Source: an uncultured SAR116 cluster alpha proteobacterium
GTDB taxonomy: Bacteria; Pseudomonadota; Alphaproteobacteria; Puniceispirillales; Marisalimonadaceae
Direction: 5' to 3'
NCBI GenBank assembly: GCA_902578805.1
Contig: CACHEH010000009.1
Span: forward strand, 1 to 40,072
DNA: 40,072 bases
Part shown: piece after piece, positions 1 through 9,034 of the stretch
How positions within the stretch are numbered: the stretch's first letter is position 1
Layout of the letters: the number at the start of each line of letters is the position of its first letter
Notes under the pieces: model-generated
The model's database searches: none
Seen by the model: the letters and a program-made list of their open reading frames with translations, nothing else
What the model was told of the DNA's origin: nothing
Made by a program: the position numbers and the translations under genes

Positions 1-1172
1 GGAACCAAATCAAATCCTATTGTCTCTTTATCTGGATTAACTAAATTATTTGTAGGAGGAACAGTTTGATTTACTATTGATAAAATTGAAAATATAGCCT
101 CTATTGCACCTGCGGCACCTAATAAATGACCTGTTGCAGATTTTGTTGAGCTAATGCTTGTGTTTTGTATTTTTTGTTTTAATAGTCTATTTATTGCTTT
201 TAACTCAATTATATCACCTAGAGGTGTTGATGTTCCATGTGCATTTATATAATCCAAATCAGTACTCTTTATACCTGCGTCATTTATAGCAGATAACATA
301 GCCCTATATCCACCATCTCCATTCTCAGCAGGTGCTGTAATGTGATGAGCATCTCCAGACAATCCATAACCTTTTATCTCAGCATATATTTTTGCCCCTC
401 GTGAAATAGCATGTTCTTTTTCTTCAAGAACTACTACACCAGCACCTTCACCCATGACGAAACCATCTCTATCTTGATCCCAAGGTCTTGAACTGGATTT
501 AGGGTCATCATTGAAATTAGTACTTAATGCTCTAGCAGCAGCAAATCCAGCCATCCCTATCCTACAACATGCTGCCTCAGCTCCTCCCGCAATCATTACA
601 TCTGCATCACCATAACGAATGATTCTAGACGCATCGCCAATAGCATGCGCACCAGTGGAACAAGCTGTTACAACAGAATGATTGGGACCTTTAAAACCGT
701 ATTTTATACTTACTTGCCCAGATAATAAATTTATAAGTGCAGATGGTATAAAAAAAGGACTAACTTTTCTTGGACCTTTAGAATTTAATAGTTCGGTAGT
801 TTCAGAAATAGTTTCAAGACCACCAATGCCTGAACCAAGAATAACACCAGTCCTATTTTTTTCGTGATCTTTTTGTGGCTTCCATCCTGAATCCTCAACA
901 GCTAATGAAGATGAAATGAGGCCGTATGCTATGAATCTGTCTATTCTTTTATAGTCTCTAGGTTCTATCCAATCATCAATTTTTAATCCACCTTCTGTAT
1001 CATAATCTTTGGTAGGAATTTGTCCTGCAATTTTGCAGGGCAGATCAGTAACATCAAAATTTTTGATTTTGTTAATTCCGACAGTTCCAGCCACTAGTCT
1101 TTTCCAATTGACGTCAACACCTAATCCTAAAGGTGTTAGTAAACCTAGTCCCGTCACAACAACTCGACGCAT
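1..1172 (-). CDS. fabF: 3-oxoacyl-[ACP] synthase II (partial, C-terminus beyond window)
   Basis: Condensing enzyme that elongates acyl-ACP with malonyl-ACP in cytoplasmic fatty-acid synthesis. The frame begins MRRVVVTGLGLLTPLG and stays open to base 1, giving about 390 residues of a family usually near 415-420, so only the C-terminal tail is missing. The thiolase-fold triad is visible: Cys171 in TACSTGAH, His312 in NAHGTSTPLGD and His349 in SATGHLLGAAGA. The start at 1172 has AGGAG seven bases upstream. It follows acpP by about 40 bases on the same strand, the usual fabD-fabG-acpP-fabF order, so it is probably cotranscribed. The Cys-His-His set and the acpP neighbour make FabF rather than FabH or FabB the clear choice. 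Confidence 0.97.
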   Translation of the reverse strand, partial: MRRVVVTGLGLLTPLGLGVDVNWKRLVAGTVGINKIKNFDVTDLPCKIAGQIPTKDYDTEGGLKIDDWIEPRDYKRIDRFIAYGLISSSLAVEDSGWKPQKDHEKNRTGVILGSGIGGLETISETTELLNSKGPRKVSPFFIPSALINLLSGQVSIKYGFKGPNHSVVTACSTGAHAIGDASRIIRYGDADVMIAGGAEAACCRIGMAGFAAARALSTNFNDDPKSSSRPWDQDRDGFVMGEGAGVVVLEEKEHAISRGAKIYAEIKGYGLSGDAHHITAPAENGDGGYRAMLSAINDAGIKSTDLDYINAHGTSTPLGDIIELKAINRLLKQKIQNTSISSTKSATGHLLGAAGAIEAIFSILSIVNQTVPPTNNLVNPDKETIGFDLV

Positions 1173-1213
1173 AAATAACTCCTAATTATAACTCGAGCAA
1201 ATAATTGGGTATG

Positions 1214-1447
1214 TTAACTTTTTGATGATATAAAGTCTATTGCATCTTTAACTGTTTGGATTTTTTCAGCCGCATCATCAGGAATTTCGCATTCAAACTC
1301 TTCTTCAAAAGCCATAACTAGTTCTACAGTATCTAGACTATCAGCTCCTAGATCATCTATAAAACTAGCACTATCAATAACCTTAGACTCTTCAACACCT
1401 AAATGTTCAACTACAATTTTAGAAACTCTGCTAGCAATATCACTCAT
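1214..1447 (-). CDS. acpP: acyl carrier protein
   Basis: Small acidic carrier that holds growing acyl chains on a 4'-phosphopantetheine arm for the Fab enzymes. It is 77 residues long, the normal length, and predicted four-helix. The attachment serine is Ser37 in the motif GADSLDTVE at the start of helix II. AGGGG lies upstream of the ATG at 1447. It sits between fabG and fabF; the 97-base gap to fabG is the largest in this operon and may hold an extra promoter, which is common because ACP is needed in excess, but I could not define one. Confidence 0.98.
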   Translation of the reverse strand: MSDIASRVSKIVVEHLGVEESKVIDSASFIDDLGADSLDTVELVMAFEEEFECEIPDDAAEKIQTVKDAIDFISSKS

Positions 1448-1544
1448 TAAAACACCCCTTAAGTCAATATAAAAACTTTTCTGATTTCGAGTAACATAAA
1501 TATGTTATCCTGCCAAGCATATTATGTACTCAAAACAAAAAAAA

Positions 1545-2282
1545 CTAAAACATACTCATACCCCCATTTATATGAAGAGTAGTTCCAGTTATAAAACTAG
1601 CTTCATCACTTGCTAGGTAAATGCATCCATTGGAAATATCCTCAGCTTCCCCTAATCTATTAACAGGAATATTAATAATTATTTTGCTTTTTTGTTCGTT
1701 AGAGAGTTTATCAGTCATAGGAGTGGAAATGAAGCCTGGAGCAATTAAATTACACGTTATTCCTCTAGATGCTACTTCTAAGGCAATAGATTTTGTTAAA
1801 CCAACCAAAGCTGATTTAGATGCTGAATAGTTTGATTGACCAGCATTACCTGTAAACCCTACAACCGAACTTATAAAAATAATTCTTCCATATTTTCTTC
1901 TTAACATGCCTTTGATAACTTGCCTAGTTAATCTCATACCAGCTGATAAATTTATGTTTATAACTTTATCCCAATCTTCATCTTTCATTCTTAAAAACAG
2001 ATTATCTGCTGTTACGCCCGCATTATTTATTAGTACATCAATACGGCCGAAAATACTTTCAGCTTTCTTGGCCAAGTTTAAAATACTATCTTTTGAACTC
2101 AAATCAGTAACTATTGATTCAGTATCTCCACCTAATTCTAAAGCAATATCTTCAAGAACATTTTTCCTTGTACCAGAAAGAATTAATTTAGCTCCACTTT
2201 TTTTCATTTTAAGTGCTATTGACTTTCCAATTCCACCTGAAGCACCTGTTAATAATACAACTTTATTATTTAAATCAAACAT
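1545..2282 (-). CDS. fabG: 3-oxoacyl-[ACP] reductase
   Basis: NADPH-dependent short-chain dehydrogenase that reduces 3-oxoacyl-ACP in the fatty-acid cycle. It has 245 residues, with the nucleotide-binding motif TGASGGIG near residue 12, NNAG at 86-89 and the catalytic Ser139-Tyr152-Lys156 set (in NYSASKSA). A longer reading begins at a TTG at 2297, but GGAG sits seven bases before the ATG at 2282, and MFDLNNKVVLLTG matches the usual FabG N-terminus, so I chose 2282. It lies 17 bases after fabD. Context separates it from the many other SDR proteins. Confidence 0.96.
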   Translation of the reverse strand: MFDLNNKVVLLTGASGGIGKSIALKMKKSGAKLILSGTRKNVLEDIALELGGDTESIVTDLSSKDSILNLAKKAESIFGRIDVLINNAGVTADNLFLRMKDEDWDKVININLSAGMRLTRQVIKGMLRRKYGRIIFISSVVGFTGNAGQSNYSASKSALVGLTKSIALEVASRGITCNLIAPGFISTPMTDKLSNEQKSKIIINIPVNRLGEAEDISNGCIYLASDEASFITGTTLHINGGMSMF

Positions 2283-2299
2283 TAAATATCTCCACAAAT

Positions 2300-3229
2300 T
2301 TAAATCAAATTTTGATAATCTTCTGGATTTTCAAAACTTTTAGCTAAAACATTCTTTATCATCCTATTCGCAATTCCAGTGAGAACTTTACCACTACCAA
2401 ATTCAAATATTTGTTTTATTCCAAGATTTTTTGCGAATTGCATTGTTTCTCTCCATCTTACTGTTCTAGTAACTTGATCAATTAAATTTTGTTTTAAAAT
2501 TATTGGATCAGTTTCAGGTGAAGCTGTTACATTAGAAATAATTGGTATCATAGGAGTATTAAATTGAATATTATTCAACGCATTTTCCATTACTGAGCGT
2601 GCCGGCTCCATCAATTTACAATGAAAAGGAGCACTAACTGGAAGCAAGATAGCTCTTTTAACTCCATTTTGTTTAGATAACTCAATTACCTTTTCAACAG
2701 CTTTTAAATCTCCACTTATTACTATTTGGCCATCAGAATTATCATTTCCAATATCACAAACGCCATCATCTTTTACTTTTTCTATGATTTCCAAAATACT
2801 ACTGAAATTTTCACCAATCAAAGCTGCCATTGCTCCTTTTCCAACTGGAACTGCTTGCTGCATAGATTCCCCCCTTAGCCTAAGTAAAGTAGCGCATTTT
2901 TCTAATGAAAATACTCCTGCAACTGTCATTGCTGTGTATTCACCTAGTGAATGTCCACAAGTATAATTAGCAAGTTCTTTTATATTTTTATTTCTTAGTT
3001 TACTAAAAACTCGAAAAGCCGCAACTCCACAACCCATAAGCGCAGGTTGTGCGTTAGAAGTGAGTGAAATATCTCTATCTGAACCTTCCCACATAATTTT
3101 AGTTAAATTCAATTTCAAAGCATCGTTAATTTCTTCAAAAACTACTTTTGCTTCTGGATAATGCTCTGATAATTTCTTACCCATTCCAATTTTTTGAGAA
3201 CCTTGTCCAGGAAAAACTATAAAGTTCAT
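2300..3229 (-). CDS. fabD: malonyl-CoA:ACP transacylase
   Basis: Transfers malonyl from CoA to ACP, supplying the extender for fatty-acid synthesis. It has 309 residues, normal for the family. It begins with the typical VFPGQGSQ, has the nucleophile Ser94 in GHSLGEYTA, Arg119 in LRLRGESMQ, and the catalytic His203 in APFHCKLM. GAGG lies upstream of the ATG at 3229. It is the first gene of the leftward fab operon and is divergent from rpsF, so the 177-base intergenic region must carry promoters in both directions. Confidence 0.97.
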   Translation of the reverse strand: MNFIVFPGQGSQKIGMGKKLSEHYPEAKVVFEEINDALKLNLTKIMWEGSDRDISLTSNAQPALMGCGVAAFRVFSKLRNKNIKELANYTCGHSLGEYTAMTVAGVFSLEKCATLLRLRGESMQQAVPVGKGAMAALIGENFSSILEIIEKVKDDGVCDIGNDNSDGQIVISGDLKAVEKVIELSKQNGVKRAILLPVSAPFHCKLMEPARSVMENALNNIQFNTPMIPIISNVTASPETDPIILKQNLIDQVTRTVRWRETMQFAKNLGIKQIFEFGSGKVLTGIANRMIKNVLAKSFENPEDYQNLI

Positions 3230-3343
3230 TGTTATACCTCATTAGTTATAAATTTTTGTAATAATTTATTGCATAATTTTAATAAACATTTATGTTCCAC
3301 AAATAAATAAAATTAAAGCATAAAATTAATTTAATTAAATATG

Positions 3344-3400
3344 CTCCTTGCCAACAAATATGTTGGATAACCTGGGCGTAGCCCATATAGCCATAAGGAG
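3344..3400 (+). promoter_or_regulatory. foldable leader of rpsF that can mask its Shine-Dalgarno (candidate r-protein autoregulation element)
   Basis: CTCCTT at 3344-3349 is perfectly complementary to the rpsF Shine-Dalgarno AAGGAG at 3395-3400. The enclosed segment has two perfect hairpins: CCAACA/TGTTGG (3351-3356 with 3361-3366, loop AATA) and TGGGC/GCCCA (3373-3377 with 3381-3385, loop GTA). The result is a three-way-junction-like fold with the ribosome site in its closing stem. S6:S18 leaders that autoregulate rpsF operons are known in several bacterial groups. I infer a similar role; the conserved CCG box of that motif was not clearly identified. Confidence 0.6.
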
Positions 3401-3406
3401 ATCATA

Positions 3407-3790
3407 ATGGCACTATATGAGAGTGTAATAATTGGTAGACAAGATCTAACACCTAGCCAATTTGAGACAATTATTGAAAAATTTATATCAGTCATTGAAT
3501 CATTAAAAGGCAAAATTAAAAAAAAAGAAAACTGGGGTCTTAGAAGCCTTGCTTATAAAATAAATAAAAACAGAAAGGGCCACTATATCCTTCTCAACAT
3601 TGATGGTCCACCCGAAGCAATTGTTGAATATGAACGATTAATGAGACTTGACGAAGATATAATTAGATTTTTGACAGTCAAAATTAAATTTATTGATGAA
3701 AAACCATCACCATTAATGACAAATAAAACTGAGAAAAACGCGGCTTTTTCTTCAATCGAAGATGATAAATCAAAATCTAATACACAATAA
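3407..3790 (+). CDS. rpsF: 30S ribosomal protein S6
   Basis: Small-subunit protein that binds 16S rRNA as a heterodimer with S18 on the platform. It has 127 residues; the first ~95 form the S6 fold, starting ALYESVIIGRQDLTPSQ, with the conserved GLRSLAYKI and RLMRLDEDIIRFLTVK segments. A polar tail of about 25 residues follows, as in many S6 proteins. The Shine-Dalgarno AAGGAG ends six bases before the ATG. First gene of rpsF-rpsR-rplI, and its translation start is embedded in a foldable leader. Confidence 0.97.
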   Translation: MALYESVIIGRQDLTPSQFETIIEKFISVIESLKGKIKKKENWGLRSLAYKINKNRKGHYILLNIDGPPEAIVEYERLMRLDEDIIRFLTVKIKFIDEKPSPLMTNKTEKNAAFSSIEDDKSKSNTQ

Positions 3791-3812
3791 TAATTAATAT
3801 AGGAATTGTAAA

Positions 3813-4067
3813 ATGACCCAACTAAATATTACAAGAGAAGCATTAAGAAAGCCTAGTCTAAAAAAAAGAAAATCATGTCCTTTCGCTGCTCCTAATACAC
3901 CTGAGATTGATTATAAAGATTTGAAAGTTCTTACAAAATATGTGTCTGAAAGAGGAAAAATTATACCTTCTAGAATTTCCGCTGTTTCAGCTAAAAGACA
4001 GAGAGAACTGTCTAGAGCCATCAAAAGGGCCAGGTTTTTAGCTTTAATGCCTTATGTCGTCGGTTAA
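3813..4067 (+). CDS. rpsR: 30S ribosomal protein S18
   Basis: Small-subunit protein, partner of S6 on the 30S platform. It has 84 residues, within the usual 75-90. Conserved features are the CPF element near residue 22, the [19 protein letters not shown] segment and the basic C-terminal helix ending in [16 protein letters not shown] precedes the ATG at 3813. It lies 22 bases after rpsF and 13 before rplI, forming one transcription unit. Confidence 0.97.
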   Translation: MTQLNITREALRKPSLKKRKSCPFAAPNTPEIDYKDLKVLTKYVSERGKIIPSRISAVSAKRQRELSRAIKRARFLALMPYVVG

Positions 4068-4080
4068 ATAGGAGATTTAA

Positions 4081-4761
4081 ATGAATATCATTTTATTAGA
4101 ACGTATTGAAAAATTAGGACAGATAGGTGATTTAGTTTCGGTAAAATCTGGATATGCTAGAAATTTTTTATTGCCTCAGGGCAAAGCTATTTTTGCATCT
4201 AAAGAAAATATAAAAATTTTTGAAGATAAAAAAGCTCAATTAGAGGGTGAAAATATAACTAGAAAGAAAGAAGCTCAAAATCTAGCTGATAACATAAATA
4301 TTCAAGAAATAGTTATTATAAGGGCCGCCAGTGAGTCAGGTCAGCTATATGGATCTGTCTCTGCTAAGGACATCGCAAATGAAATTACCAAGTCTGGAGT
4401 ATCAATTAATAAATCACAAGTTGTACTTAACAAAACCCTTAAAACTTTATCATTTGAGGATATATCAATCAAACTCCATCCTGAAGTATACGTAAAATTA
4501 AAGCTAAATATTGCTAGATCTGAAGAGGAAGCAAAAGAACAATCAAAATCTGGTAAAGCTATTATTTCAACAGAATTATCTGGTGGAGATATAAGATCAG
4601 ATAGAGCTCAAAAAGATGCAAGACGTTTTGAAAAAAATAAACCTGTGGATAAAGAAAATAAAATTGTTGAAGAAAAATCTGATGTAAATAAAACAAAAGA
4701 AAAAACACTAGAAAAAGAAAATACTATAGAAAAAACTGAGATAATGAATAAGAAAAATTAA
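4081..4761 (+). CDS. rplI: 50S ribosomal protein L9, long C-terminal tail
   Basis: Large-subunit protein bound near the L1 stalk base. Residues 1-50 are the classical N-terminal domain (NIILLERIEKLGQIGDLVSV, then KSGYARNFLLPQGKA); residues ~60-150 cover the linker helix and C-terminal domain. Typical L9 is near 150 residues, while alphaproteobacterial versions are often longer; this one has 226. The extra ~75 residues are a Lys/Glu-rich, low-complexity, probably disordered tail. GGAG precedes the ATG at 4081. Its identity is secure; the function of the tail is unknown. Confidence 0.96.
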   Translation: MNIILLERIEKLGQIGDLVSVKSGYARNFLLPQGKAIFASKENIKIFEDKKAQLEGENITRKKEAQNLADNINIQEIVIIRAASESGQLYGSVSAKDIANEITKSGVSINKSQVVLNKTLKTLSFEDISIKLHPEVYVKLKLNIARSEEEAKEQSKSGKAIISTELSGGDIRSDRAQKDARRFEKNKPVDKENKIVEEKSDVNKTKEKTLEKENTIEKTEIMNKKN

Positions 4762-4833
4762 TTCACTATAAGACTTGTTTTTTACAAATAGATTATTAAA
4801 AATATACCTCAACTCTCTATAGGAGAAGAGATT

Positions 4834-6327
4834 ATGGATGATAATATAATCAATGACTATGTTAAGTCTGACGAGATAGTTTCGAACCATAATGTTATGC
4901 CTCAAAATCTTGAAGCTGAACAAAGTCTTTTAGGATCTATACTTTATGACAACAAGATTTTAGAAGATCTACCTATAAGCTTTAATTCTAACTATTTTTT
5001 TGATCCATTACACTCGAATATTTTTGAAGCATGTATCTCCTTGATTGATAGTGGAAAATTAGCAGATCCATTAACTCTTAAAAGCTACCTTAATGACAAT
5101 AAATACAATTTAGATATAGATATTGAAAAATACCTAGTTGATTTAAGAAATGGTGTTTTATCGTTAACTAGAGCCAAGTTTTATGCTGTAGAGATACGTA
5201 ATTGTTATATGAGAAGATCACTTATAATTATAGCTGACGATTTAATACATAAATCAAAGTATCCAAGTGTAGATACAACACCAGATGAAGAGATTTCTAA
5301 TACTGAGGAAAAACTCTATAATCTTGCTGAAAAAGATCAAATAAATACAGGTCCTTCAGACTTTAATACTGTTCTTGTTAGTGCAACTAAACAAATAAAT
5401 GAAGCCTTTAACAGAAAGGGAAAATTGTCAGGTGTTGATACGGGTTTTTCAGGAATTAATCGTCAATTAGGAGGTTTGAATAAATCAGATCTTATTGTTT
5501 TAGCTGGCAGACCTGCTATGGGAAAAACTGCTCTAGCAACAAATATTGCTTTTAATGCAGCTAAGAGCAGTCATTTAGACCAAAAAGAGTCTATTCTGAT
5601 TTTTTCATTAGAGATGTCAGCCGAACAATTAGCACAAAGAATACTTGCAGAACAATCTTCAATTGATTCTCATAAATTGAGGAGTGGTGACATTGATGAT
5701 AAAGAGTTTTCAAAACTAGTTGTCACACAAAATGAAATACATAATTTACCTTTTTTTATTGACGACACACCAGCAATATCAGTTGGACAAATTTCATCAA
5801 GAGCAAGAAGGTTGAAAAGAACAAATGGATTAGGATTGATTGTTATTGACTATATACAGTTAATTCAAGCATCAAAAGTTAGCGAATATCAAGGTCGTGT
5901 TCAAGAAATATCTAATATCACTAGAGGTTTAAAATCATTAGCTAAAGAATTAAATGTTCCTATTCTAGCTTTATCACAGTTGAGTAGAGCTGTAGAACAA
6001 AGAGAAGACAAAAGACCAATATTAGCAGATTTAAGAGAATCTGGTTCTATTGAGCAAGATGCAGATGTTGTAATGTTTGTTTACAGAGAAGAATATTACC
6101 TTGACAAGGGTGAACCAAGTCAAAGGGAAAATGAAACACAAGAAAATTTTAATGAACGTTTCATTAGGTGGCAAGATAGAAGAAGTGCAGCCGAGGGCAA
6201 AGCTGAAATTATTGTTTCTAAACAAAGACATGGCCCAACAGGAGTGATTCAAGTGCAGTTTGAAGCAAAATTTACAAGATTTATGGATTTAGCTCAAAAT
6301 GAAAATTTGCCAGAACAAATCTATTAG
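4834..6327 (+). CDS. dnaB: replicative DNA helicase
   Basis: Hexameric 5'-3' helicase that unwinds DNA at the replication fork. It has 497 residues: N-terminal collar domain ~22-130 (PQNLEAEQSLLGSIL), linker, then a RecA-like domain with Walker A GRPAMGKT at 225-232, Walker B IVIDYIQLI at 336-344 and the conserved DLRESGSIEQDADVV segment. There is no intein; the ATPase motifs are uninterrupted. AGGAG sits eight bases before the ATG. The rplI-dnaB-alr order is conserved in Alphaproteobacteria. Confidence 0.97.
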   Translation: MDDNIINDYVKSDEIVSNHNVMPQNLEAEQSLLGSILYDNKILEDLPISFNSNYFFDPLHSNIFEACISLIDSGKLADPLTLKSYLNDNKYNLDIDIEKYLVDLRNGVLSLTRAKFYAVEIRNCYMRRSLIIIADDLIHKSKYPSVDTTPDEEISNTEEKLYNLAEKDQINTGPSDFNTVLVSATKQINEAFNRKGKLSGVDTGFSGINRQLGGLNKSDLIVLAGRPAMGKTALATNIAFNAAKSSHLDQKESILIFSLEMSAEQLAQRILAEQSSIDSHKLRSGDIDDKEFSKLVVTQNEIHNLPFFIDDTPAISVGQISSRARRLKRTNGLGLIVIDYIQLIQASKVSEYQGRVQEISNITRGLKSLAKELNVPILALSQLSRAVEQREDKRPILADLRESGSIEQDADVVMFVYREEYYLDKGEPSQRENETQENFNERFIRWQDRRSAAEGKAEIIVSKQRHGPTGVIQVQFEAKFTRFMDLAQNENLPEQIY

Positions 6328-6359
6328 TAAAATTATATTAAATTGTATATTATTAAACT

Positions 6360-7442
6360 ATGCATCCCATTCTAAAAATATCTTTAGAAAATATAAAATC
6401 AAATTGGAAATCACTAAATAATTGCTCTAATGGAAAAGCTGCTGCAGTAATTAAAGCTAATGCATATGGTATGGGTATGTTAAAAGTGGCTGGAGCTTTA
6501 TTAGAAGCTGGTTGTAATTATTTTTATGTTGCAAATATCAATGAAGGTATAGAATTAAGAAAAAAATATAACTCACATAAAATCTTTATTGCTATTTTTG
6601 AAGGATATTTGGATGGGTTTCAAAAAACTTACAAAGAATATAATCTAATCCCCATAATTAACAACCTCGAACAACTAGAAAGATTAAATCAATATGCAAG
6701 ACAAGAAGATGGGCCTAGAGCAATACTAAATATTGATACAGGGATGAATAGGTTAGGATTAAATCAGGAAGAAACATATTATTTGATCAAAAATAAAGAT
6801 ATTTTAAATAATGTAAAATGGGATTACATAATGTCTCACCTTGCAAATGCTCAAGAAAAAGAAAATCAAAATAATTATATACAATTAAATAAAATTATAA
6901 AATTTTCTAAAAACTTTCCTAATATAAAAATAAGTTTTGCTAATACTGGTGGAATAAAATTGGGCAAGAGATTTTGTTTTGACCAAACAAGGCCAGGAAT
7001 TGGCTTATATGGAATTAATGAATTAGGTAAACAACTAGATTTAAATTCTAAATCTTTAAATTTACCTATAAGATTGAATGCTCCGATCATACAAATTAAA
7101 AATGTTAAAGGTGGAGAAGCAGTTTCATATGGAGGAATTGATATTTTAAAGAAAGATTCGATTTTAGCTACAATTGGAATTGGATATGCTGACGGTTTTT
7201 TAAGACTATTAAAACCAAATAGTATATTTTCAATTGGAAATGAAAAGTGTAAAATCGTTGGTAATATAACTATGGATAGTCTTATTCTAGATATTACTGA
7301 TATAAAAAATATGAAATTTAAGGAAGGTGATTACATAAGCTTATTGGATGATTCTAACATTGAGCAAATACTGTGTAGGAATGATATCATTAGTTATGAA
7401 CTTTTAACTCTTATGGGTGACCGTTTACATAGAGAATACTAA
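6360..7442 (+). CDS. alr: alanine racemase
   Basis: PLP-dependent enzyme making D-alanine for peptidoglycan. It has 360 residues, normal length. The PLP lysine is Lys32 in AVIKANAYGMG; the TIM barrel carries the NIDTGMNRLG and RPGIGLYG (211-218) motifs; the second catalytic base is Tyr257 in AVSYGG; it ends near the common MGDRLHREY. I see no clear Shine-Dalgarno before the ATG at 6360, but the N-terminus aligns with the family. It follows dnaB by about 30 bases. Confidence 0.95.
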   Translation: MHPILKISLENIKSNWKSLNNCSNGKAAAVIKANAYGMGMLKVAGALLEAGCNYFYVANINEGIELRKKYNSHKIFIAIFEGYLDGFQKTYKEYNLIPIINNLEQLERLNQYARQEDGPRAILNIDTGMNRLGLNQEETYYLIKNKDILNNVKWDYIMSHLANAQEKENQNNYIQLNKIIKFSKNFPNIKISFANTGGIKLGKRFCFDQTRPGIGLYGINELGKQLDLNSKSLNLPIRLNAPIIQIKNVKGGEAVSYGGIDILKKDSILATIGIGYADGFLRLLKPNSIFSIGNEKCKIVGNITMDSLILDITDIKNMKFKEGDYISLLDDSNIEQILCRNDIISYELLTLMGDRLHREY

Positions 7443-7472
7443 TTTTTTTCTAGTTTATGAGGATAATGAAAA

Positions 7473-8258
7473 TTGCTTTATTTTTTTTCAAATTTTCTAG
7501 GAGGTATAGGAAAAAAATTTTTAGACTTTGTTGCAAACATTGGACATTTTTTCATTTTTTTTGTAAGCGCGATCTCTTGGATGTTAAAACCACCGTGGTA
7601 TTTTAAAAAAATATTTCAACAGACCTTAGATATAGGATATTTTTCATTACCAGTTGTAGGTCTCACGACTTTTTTTTCTGGTATGGTTTTAGCTTTACAA
7701 ACTTATAATGGATTTACTGAGTTCAATTCAGAGACTACCGTAGCGAGAGTTGTTCTAACTTCAATCACAAGAGAGCTTGGTCCCGTATTGACTGGTTTGA
7801 TGGTTGCTGGTCGTGTAGGTGCAAAAATGGCTGCAGAAATAGCTACAATGAAAGTAACTGAACAAATCGATGCATTAGGAACATTAGGAACTAGGCCTAT
7901 GCAGTATTTAATAGCTCCAAAAATAATTGCTGCAATTATTTGTATTCCACTTTTAGTTCTTATAGGAAATACCATAGGAATTTTAGGTGGGTATGTTATA
8001 GCTATTTATAAGCTTAATTTCAATCCTAACCTATATCTATATGCTACAATTGAATATTTACAATTAATGGATATTATTCAAGGAATTGTTAAAGCAGCAA
8101 TATTTGGTTTAATAATTTCAATGGTAAGTTGTTATTTTGGGTATAATGCAACTAAAGGAGCTGAAGGTGTTGGTTTTGCAACTACCTCATCAGTAGTAAT
8201 TTCCTCTGTGTTGATTTTAACAAGTACTTACATAATAACAGCATTATTTTTTGGTTAA
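7473..8258 (+). CDS. mlaE: MlaE-family lipid ABC transporter permease
   Basis: Inner-membrane permease of an MCE/Mla-type system moving phospholipids between membranes. It has 261 residues and about five or six hydrophobic segments. The family signature is clear around residues 110-145: VGAKMAAEIATMKVTEQIDAL, then LGTRPMQYLIAPK. The start is a TTG at 7473, with GAGGA nine bases upstream and an in-frame stop just before it; an ATG at 7466 is in another frame. The ATPase gene begins two bases after it. MlaD and other components are absent here, so E. coli Mla equivalence is by family only. Confidence 0.85.
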   Translation: MLYFFSNFLGGIGKKFLDFVANIGHFFIFFVSAISWMLKPPWYFKKIFQQTLDIGYFSLPVVGLTTFFSGMVLALQTYNGFTEFNSETTVARVVLTSITRELGPVLTGLMVAGRVGAKMAAEIATMKVTEQIDALGTLGTRPMQYLIAPKIIAAIICIPLLVLIGNTIGILGGYVIAIYKLNFNPNLYLYATIEYLQLMDIIQGIVKAAIFGLIISMVSCYFGYNATKGAEGVGFATTSSVVISSVLILTSTYIITALFFG

Positions 8259-8260
8259 TT

Positions 8261-9034
8261 ATGAAAAAAAAAGTATACAGAAAATCTATAATTAAAGTTA
8301 GTGACCTTTATAAAAGTTTTAATAATAATATTGTCCTTAAAAATATCAATTTTGAATTATTAGAGGGAGAATCTCTAGCAATTATTGGTGAGTCTGGTTC
8401 AGGCAAATCTGTGTTATTAAAAAACATAATTGGATTACTAAAACCTGATAGAGGGTCAATTAAAATTGACAACACAGAAATGGTCAACTTGCAAAGAAAT
8501 TCTAAAGAAGAAATTCTTCTGAGACTTGGAATTACGTTTCAACATGGAGCATTATTTGATTCTCTTAAAAATTGGGAAAATATAATTTTCAAAATTGCTA
8601 ACCAAGATAAAATGAATAAAAAGGAAGGTAAAAAATTGGCATTTGCCATAATAAAACAGTTAGGACTTAAACCTGAAATTTTAGACCTATATCCTTCTGA
8701 AATTTCAGGTGGGATGCAAAAAAGAGTTGCAATTGCGAGAGCTATATGTGGGAATCCTAAGATTTTATTATTTGATGAACCAACATCAGGTTTAGACCCA
8801 GTAACAGGAAGTTTAATAGATAAGTTAATTAAAACAGCTGTAAAAACAATCGGTGGAAGCGCAATCACTATTACTCACGACATGGCTTCAGTATGTAGAA
8901 TCGCAGATAAAGTTATACTCATTGACAAGCAAACTATTTCTTGGTCAGGCACTCCTAGAGAAATGTTTGTATCTGAAAACACTAAAATTCAGGAATTTAT
9001 AAAACCAATTAATTCTGAAATATTTTTTAAATGA
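8261..9034 (+). CDS. mlaF: MlaF-type ABC transporter ATP-binding protein
   Basis: Cytoplasmic ATPase of the adjacent MlaE permease. It has 257 residues, with Walker A GESGSGKS at 43-50, signature ISGGMQ at 148-153, Walker B ILLFDEPTSGLDP from 168, and the H-loop histidine in ITITHDMAS. The FQHGALFDSL stretch after the Q-loop is typical of MlaF/TTG2A proteins and separates it from other ABC ATPases. It starts two bases after mlaE, and its end overlaps radA by four bases, indicating translational coupling. Confidence 0.88.
   Translation: MKKKVYRKSIIKVSDLYKSFNNNIVLKNINFELLEGESLAIIGESGSGKSVLLKNIIGLLKPDRGSIKIDNTEMVNLQRNSKEEILLRLGITFQHGALFDSLKNWENIIFKIANQDKMNKKEGKKLAFAIIKQLGLKPEILDLYPSEISGGMQKRVAIARAICGNPKILLFDEPTSGLDPVTGSLIDKLIKTAVKTIGGSAITITHDMASVCRIADKVILIDKQTISWSGTPREMFVSENTKIQEFIKPINSEIFFK

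Noticed and set aside
682-867. Plus-strand 61-residue open frame
   Set aside because: It lies antisense within fabF, whose catalytic motifs are intact; it has no ribosome site or family.
4811-4831. Hairpin CTCT/AGAG at the dnaB ribosome site as a riboswitch
   Set aside because: The stem is only about five bases, with no further structure; chance is likely.
7466-7530. ATG at 7466 as start of the mlaE permease
   Set aside because: It is in a different frame that soon gives no family match; the TTG at 7473 has the correct frame and a GAGGA site.
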